A stretch of 7,406 nt of DNA from contig JAGODN010000120.1 of NCBI GenBank assembly GCA_017998195.1, positions 1 through 7,406 of the forward strand, read 5' to 3'. The notes beneath the pieces are model-generated. The model saw only the letters and a list, made by a program, of their open reading frames with translations. It made no database searches and was not told where the DNA came from. Shown piece by piece: positions 5,489-7,406 of this stretch (positions are counted from its first letter, which is position 1; each line of letters begins with the position of its first letter). The translations under genes were made by a program, and so were the position numbers. This stretch comes from Desulfobulbus sp. Lineage in GTDB: Bacteria > Desulfobacterota > Desulfobulbia > Desulfobulbales > Desulfobulbaceae.

Positions 5489-6870
5489 GGGAAGATCTTG
5501 CCCGGGTTGAGAATCTGGTTGGGGTCGAACAGGGCCTTGATCCGCCGCTGCAGCTCGATGCTCCCCGGCGCCAGTTCCAGGGGCAGGAAGGGCCGCTTGG
5601 CCAGGCCGATGCCGTGCTCGCCGGAGATGGTGCCGCCCAGGTCGAGCACCAGCCGCAGCAGTTCCTCGGCCACCCGGTCCATCTGTTCCTGGTGGTCCGG
5701 GTGCTGGCTGGTGATGTTCAGGTGGATGTTGCCGTCGCCGGCATGGCCGAAGGCAAAGATCTCCACCCCGTGGCGGGCCTCGTGCGCCGCCAGCCGGTCG
5801 ACCAGGGTGGCGATCTGCGACAGCGGCACGACCACGTCCTCGCTCAGGTAGAGGGCGGCGTGATCGTGGATGCGCAGGCTCACCTGGCGGCGCACCTGCC
5901 AGATCTGCCGCCGCTCCGCCTCGTCGCGGGCGCGCAGCACCCGGGTGGCGCCCTCGCGGGTCATCACCGCCACCACCTCGGCCATCTCCGCTTCGATCGG
6001 TGCGGCCGGCCCGTCCAGTTCGACGATGAGCAGCGACGGCCGTTCGCCCGGCACAACAAAGGGCAGCAGCTCGCCGACGAGCGCCAGGCAGCGGTAATCG
6101 AGAAACTCGATGGCGCTGGGCAGGTGGCCCTCGGCCATGACCCGGGCCACGGCGCGCATGGCGTCGGCCATGGAGGCGAAGGCGCAGAGCACGCCGGTGG
6201 TGGCCGCCGGTTTGGGCAGGAGCTTGAGGGTCAGGGCGGTGATCACCGCCAGCGTCCCCTCGCAGCCCACCAGGAGGTTGGTCAGGTCGTAGCCGACCAC
6301 GCCCTTGCGGGTGCGCACGCCGGTGGTGATCAGGCTGCCGTCGGGCAGGACCGCCTCCAGGCCGAGGATGTAGTCGCGGGTGGTGCCGTACTTGACGCAG
6401 GCCGGGCCGCCGGCGTCGGTGGCGGCGTTGCCGCCGATGGTGCTCAGTTCCATGCCGGCCGGGTCGGGCGGGTAGAACAGCCCCCGGGCGGCCGCGGCCT
6501 CGCGCACCCGCAGGCTGATGGCGCCGGCCTCGACCTCCATGGTGAAATTAATGGTGTCGATGGCGCGGATGGCGTCGAGACCGCGGGTGGAGAGGACCAC
6601 CCCGCCCCGGTCGGCCAGGCAGGCCCCGGCCAGGCCCGACCCGCCGCCCCGGGGCGTGACCGGGAAACGGTGGAGGTTGGCCAGGGTGAGCAGGGTCTGG
6701 ACGTCGGCCACGTTGTGCGCGCACACCACCATTTCAGGGAGATGGCGCAGGCAGGAGGCGTCGCCGGCATAGTCCTCCAGCCGGGCGGGCTCGGTGATGA
6801 GGGCGCCGGGCGAGAGGCGGGCTTCCAGTTCGGCGCGGAGGGCCGGGGTGATCGGTGAATAGGCGGTCAT
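5485..6870 (-). CDS. FAD-linked 2-hydroxyacid oxidase/dehydrogenase, GlcD / D-lactate dehydrogenase type
   Basis: The 461-residue protein belongs to the vanillyl-alcohol-oxidase flavoprotein family (FAD_binding_4 then FAD-oxidase C domain). Members oxidise glycolate, D-lactate or D-2-hydroxyglutarate to the 2-oxo acid. The N-terminal FAD domain shows TPRGGGSGLAG (72-82), YPPDP (133-137), GGNAATDAGG (146-155), YGTTRDYILGLE (161-172) and GCEGTLAVIT (202-211). The C-terminal domain carries GHAGDGNIH (375-383; His376, His383), SGEHGIGLAKR (416-426; His419), and the typical ending DPNQILNPGKIFP. Length matches stand-alone GlcD/DLD proteins. No GlcE- or iron-sulfur GlcF-like partner is adjacent, so the electron acceptor is unclear. 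It lies 37 nt downstream of the ABC permease, with no evident Shine-Dalgarno, and overlaps the aminotransferase start by 4 nt. Its context suggests it supplies a 2-oxo acid for that aminotransferase, or disposes of one after reduction; substrate unproven. Confidence 0.93.
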   Translation of the reverse strand: MTAYSPITPALRAELEARLSPGALITEPARLEDYAGDASCLRHLPEMVVCAHNVADVQTLLTLANLHRFPVTPRGGGSGLAGACLADRGGVVLSTRGLDAIRAIDTINFTMEVEAGAISLRVREAAAARGLFYPPDPAGMELSTIGGNAATDAGGPACVKYGTTRDYILGLEAVLPDGSLITTGVRTRKGVVGYDLTNLLVGCEGTLAVITALTLKLLPKPAATTGVLCAFASMADAMRAVARVMAEGHLPSAIEFLDYRCLALVGELLPFVVPGERPSLLIVELDGPAAPIEAEMAEVVAVMTREGATRVLRARDEAERRQIWQVRRQVSLRIHDHAALYLSEDVVVPLSQIATLVDRLAAHEARHGVEIFAFGHAGDGNIHLNITSQHPDHQEQMDRVAEELLRLVLDLGGTISGEHGIGLAKRPFLPLELAPGSIELQRRIKALFDPNQILNPGKIFP

Positions 6871-6907
6871 GGGTGAGCGGGGCGGAAAAGGGGAGGGGAC
6901 GGGCGGA

Positions 6908-7406
6908 TCAGTGCTGGCCGAAGCCGGGGATGGCCAGCCGCTGTTCGAGCCGTTTGAGCAGGAGGATGGCCACGGTCACCAGGGCCAGGTAGTAGAGGCC
7001 GATCACGGCGAACACCTCGGTGAAGCGGAAGTACTCGGCGGCAATGGTCTTGCCCTCGCCGGTCAGCTCCATGCAGGTGACCACGTAGGCCAGCGAGGAG
7101 TACTTGATCAGGTAGACGATCTCGTTACCGCAGCCGTGCAGAGAGCGGCGGAAGGCCTGGGGCACGATGATCCAGCGGATGGTCTGCCAGCCGGTGAAGC
7201 CGAGCGCCTGGGCGCCGTGGTACTGGCCGCTCTTGATGGACAGGAGGGCGCCGCGCACGTACTCGGACTGGTAGGCGCCGCTGCACAGGACAAAGCCGAT
7301 GACCGCGGCCGCGTAGGGGCTGAGATAGAGCCCCAGGTTGGGCAGGCCGAAGTAGAGCACGAACAGCTGCACCACCAGCGGCGTGCCGCGGAACAGGGCC
7401 GCGTAG
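6908..7406 (-). CDS. Polar amino acid ABC transporter permease (HisMQ/GlnP family), 5' end outside window
   Basis: The last 165 or so codons of a minus-strand gene are visible; its start is beyond the right edge. The in-frame sequence upstream of the internal GTG at 7375 reads YAALFRGTPLV, the typical FRGTPL motif of this family, so that GTG is not the start. Further marks are VQLFVLYFGLP, the SEYVRGALLSIKSGQ segment, the cytoplasmic EAA-type loop (GAQALGFTGWQTIRWIIVPQA) that docks on the ATPase, KYSSLAYVV, and a last hydrophobic helix ahead of RLEQRLAIPGFG. It is an inner-membrane subunit importing amino acids, normally with a second permease, an ATPase and a periplasmic binding protein, all presumably to the right of the window. 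The usual EAA triplet is HGA here. It heads, within view, the operon with the FAD oxidase and aminotransferase. Confidence 0.93.
   Translation of the reverse strand, partial: YAALFRGTPLVVQLFVLYFGLPNLGLYLSPYAAAVIGFVLCSGAYQSEYVRGALLSIKSGQYHGAQALGFTGWQTIRWIIVPQAFRRSLHGCGNEIVYLIKYSSLAYVVTCMELTGEGKTIAAEYFRFTEVFAVIGLYYLALVTVAILLLKRLEQRLAIPGFGQH

Noticed and set aside
4397..5851. Long plus-strand open frame of 484 codons across the aminotransferase and FAD oxidase genes
   Set aside because: It is antisense to two clear enzyme genes with full motifs, is rich in Gly, Arg, His, Ala and Gln with no recognisable domain, and crosses the boundary of both genes; such frames are expected in G+C-rich DNA.
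5614..6858. Plus-strand open frame of 414 codons antisense to the FAD oxidase
   Set aside because: Low-complexity composition and no domain; the minus strand carries a complete FAD oxidase with all signatures.
6908..7375. GTG at 7375 as the start of the ABC permease
   Set aside because: The frame stays open to the window edge and the upstream codons encode the family's FRGTPL motif, so the true start lies outside the window.

Overview
The window is G+C-rich bacterial chromosome (the first 60-base line counts to about 72% G+C, and the rest looks similar). It is densely packed, with nine protein-coding genes, two of them cut by the window edges. I see no rRNA, tRNA, CRISPR array, insertion sequence, phage gene or integrase. 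The gene set is bacterial and Gram-negative in character. A member of Desulfobacterota, such as the Desulfobulbales, or a related high-G+C proteobacterium would fit, but this is an impression from protein style and not a proven assignment.

Left arm (1-3148, all on the minus strand): a probable five-gene operon read right to left. It runs tsaD (tRNA t6A synthesis), rsmA/ksgA (16S rRNA dimethylation), a small two-helix membrane protein, a CPBP/CAAX-type intramembrane protease homologue, and the start of a DUF2062 membrane protein that leaves the window. Spacers are 7, 15, 27 and 42 nt. The first two genes are core translation-fidelity functions; the last three are membrane proteins of unknown or loosely known role that seem to be co-transcribed.

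Centre (3149-4291): a 111-nt divergent intergenic region separates tsaD from moaA on the plus strand. It holds a perfect 16-bp palindrome and an adjacent small hairpin. MoaA is the radical-SAM enzyme of the first step of molybdenum cofactor synthesis. No other moa/moe genes are in view.

Right arm (4298-7406, all on the minus strand): a probable operon read right to left. It contains a polar-amino-acid ABC transporter permease (5' end outside the window), a GlcD/D-lactate-dehydrogenase-type FAD oxidase, and a class I/II PLP aminotransferase that overlaps the oxidase stop by 4 nt (ATGA). Together they suggest uptake and interconversion of an amino acid, its 2-oxo acid and the matching 2-hydroxy acid. 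The aminotransferase and moaA converge tail to tail with only 6 nt between stops.

I did not find a convincing undescribed system. The points most worth checking are the Kae1-like SGGNT motif in TsaD, the transporter-oxidase-aminotransferase cassette, the palindromic tsaD/moaA intergenic region, and the unrecognised small membrane protein.
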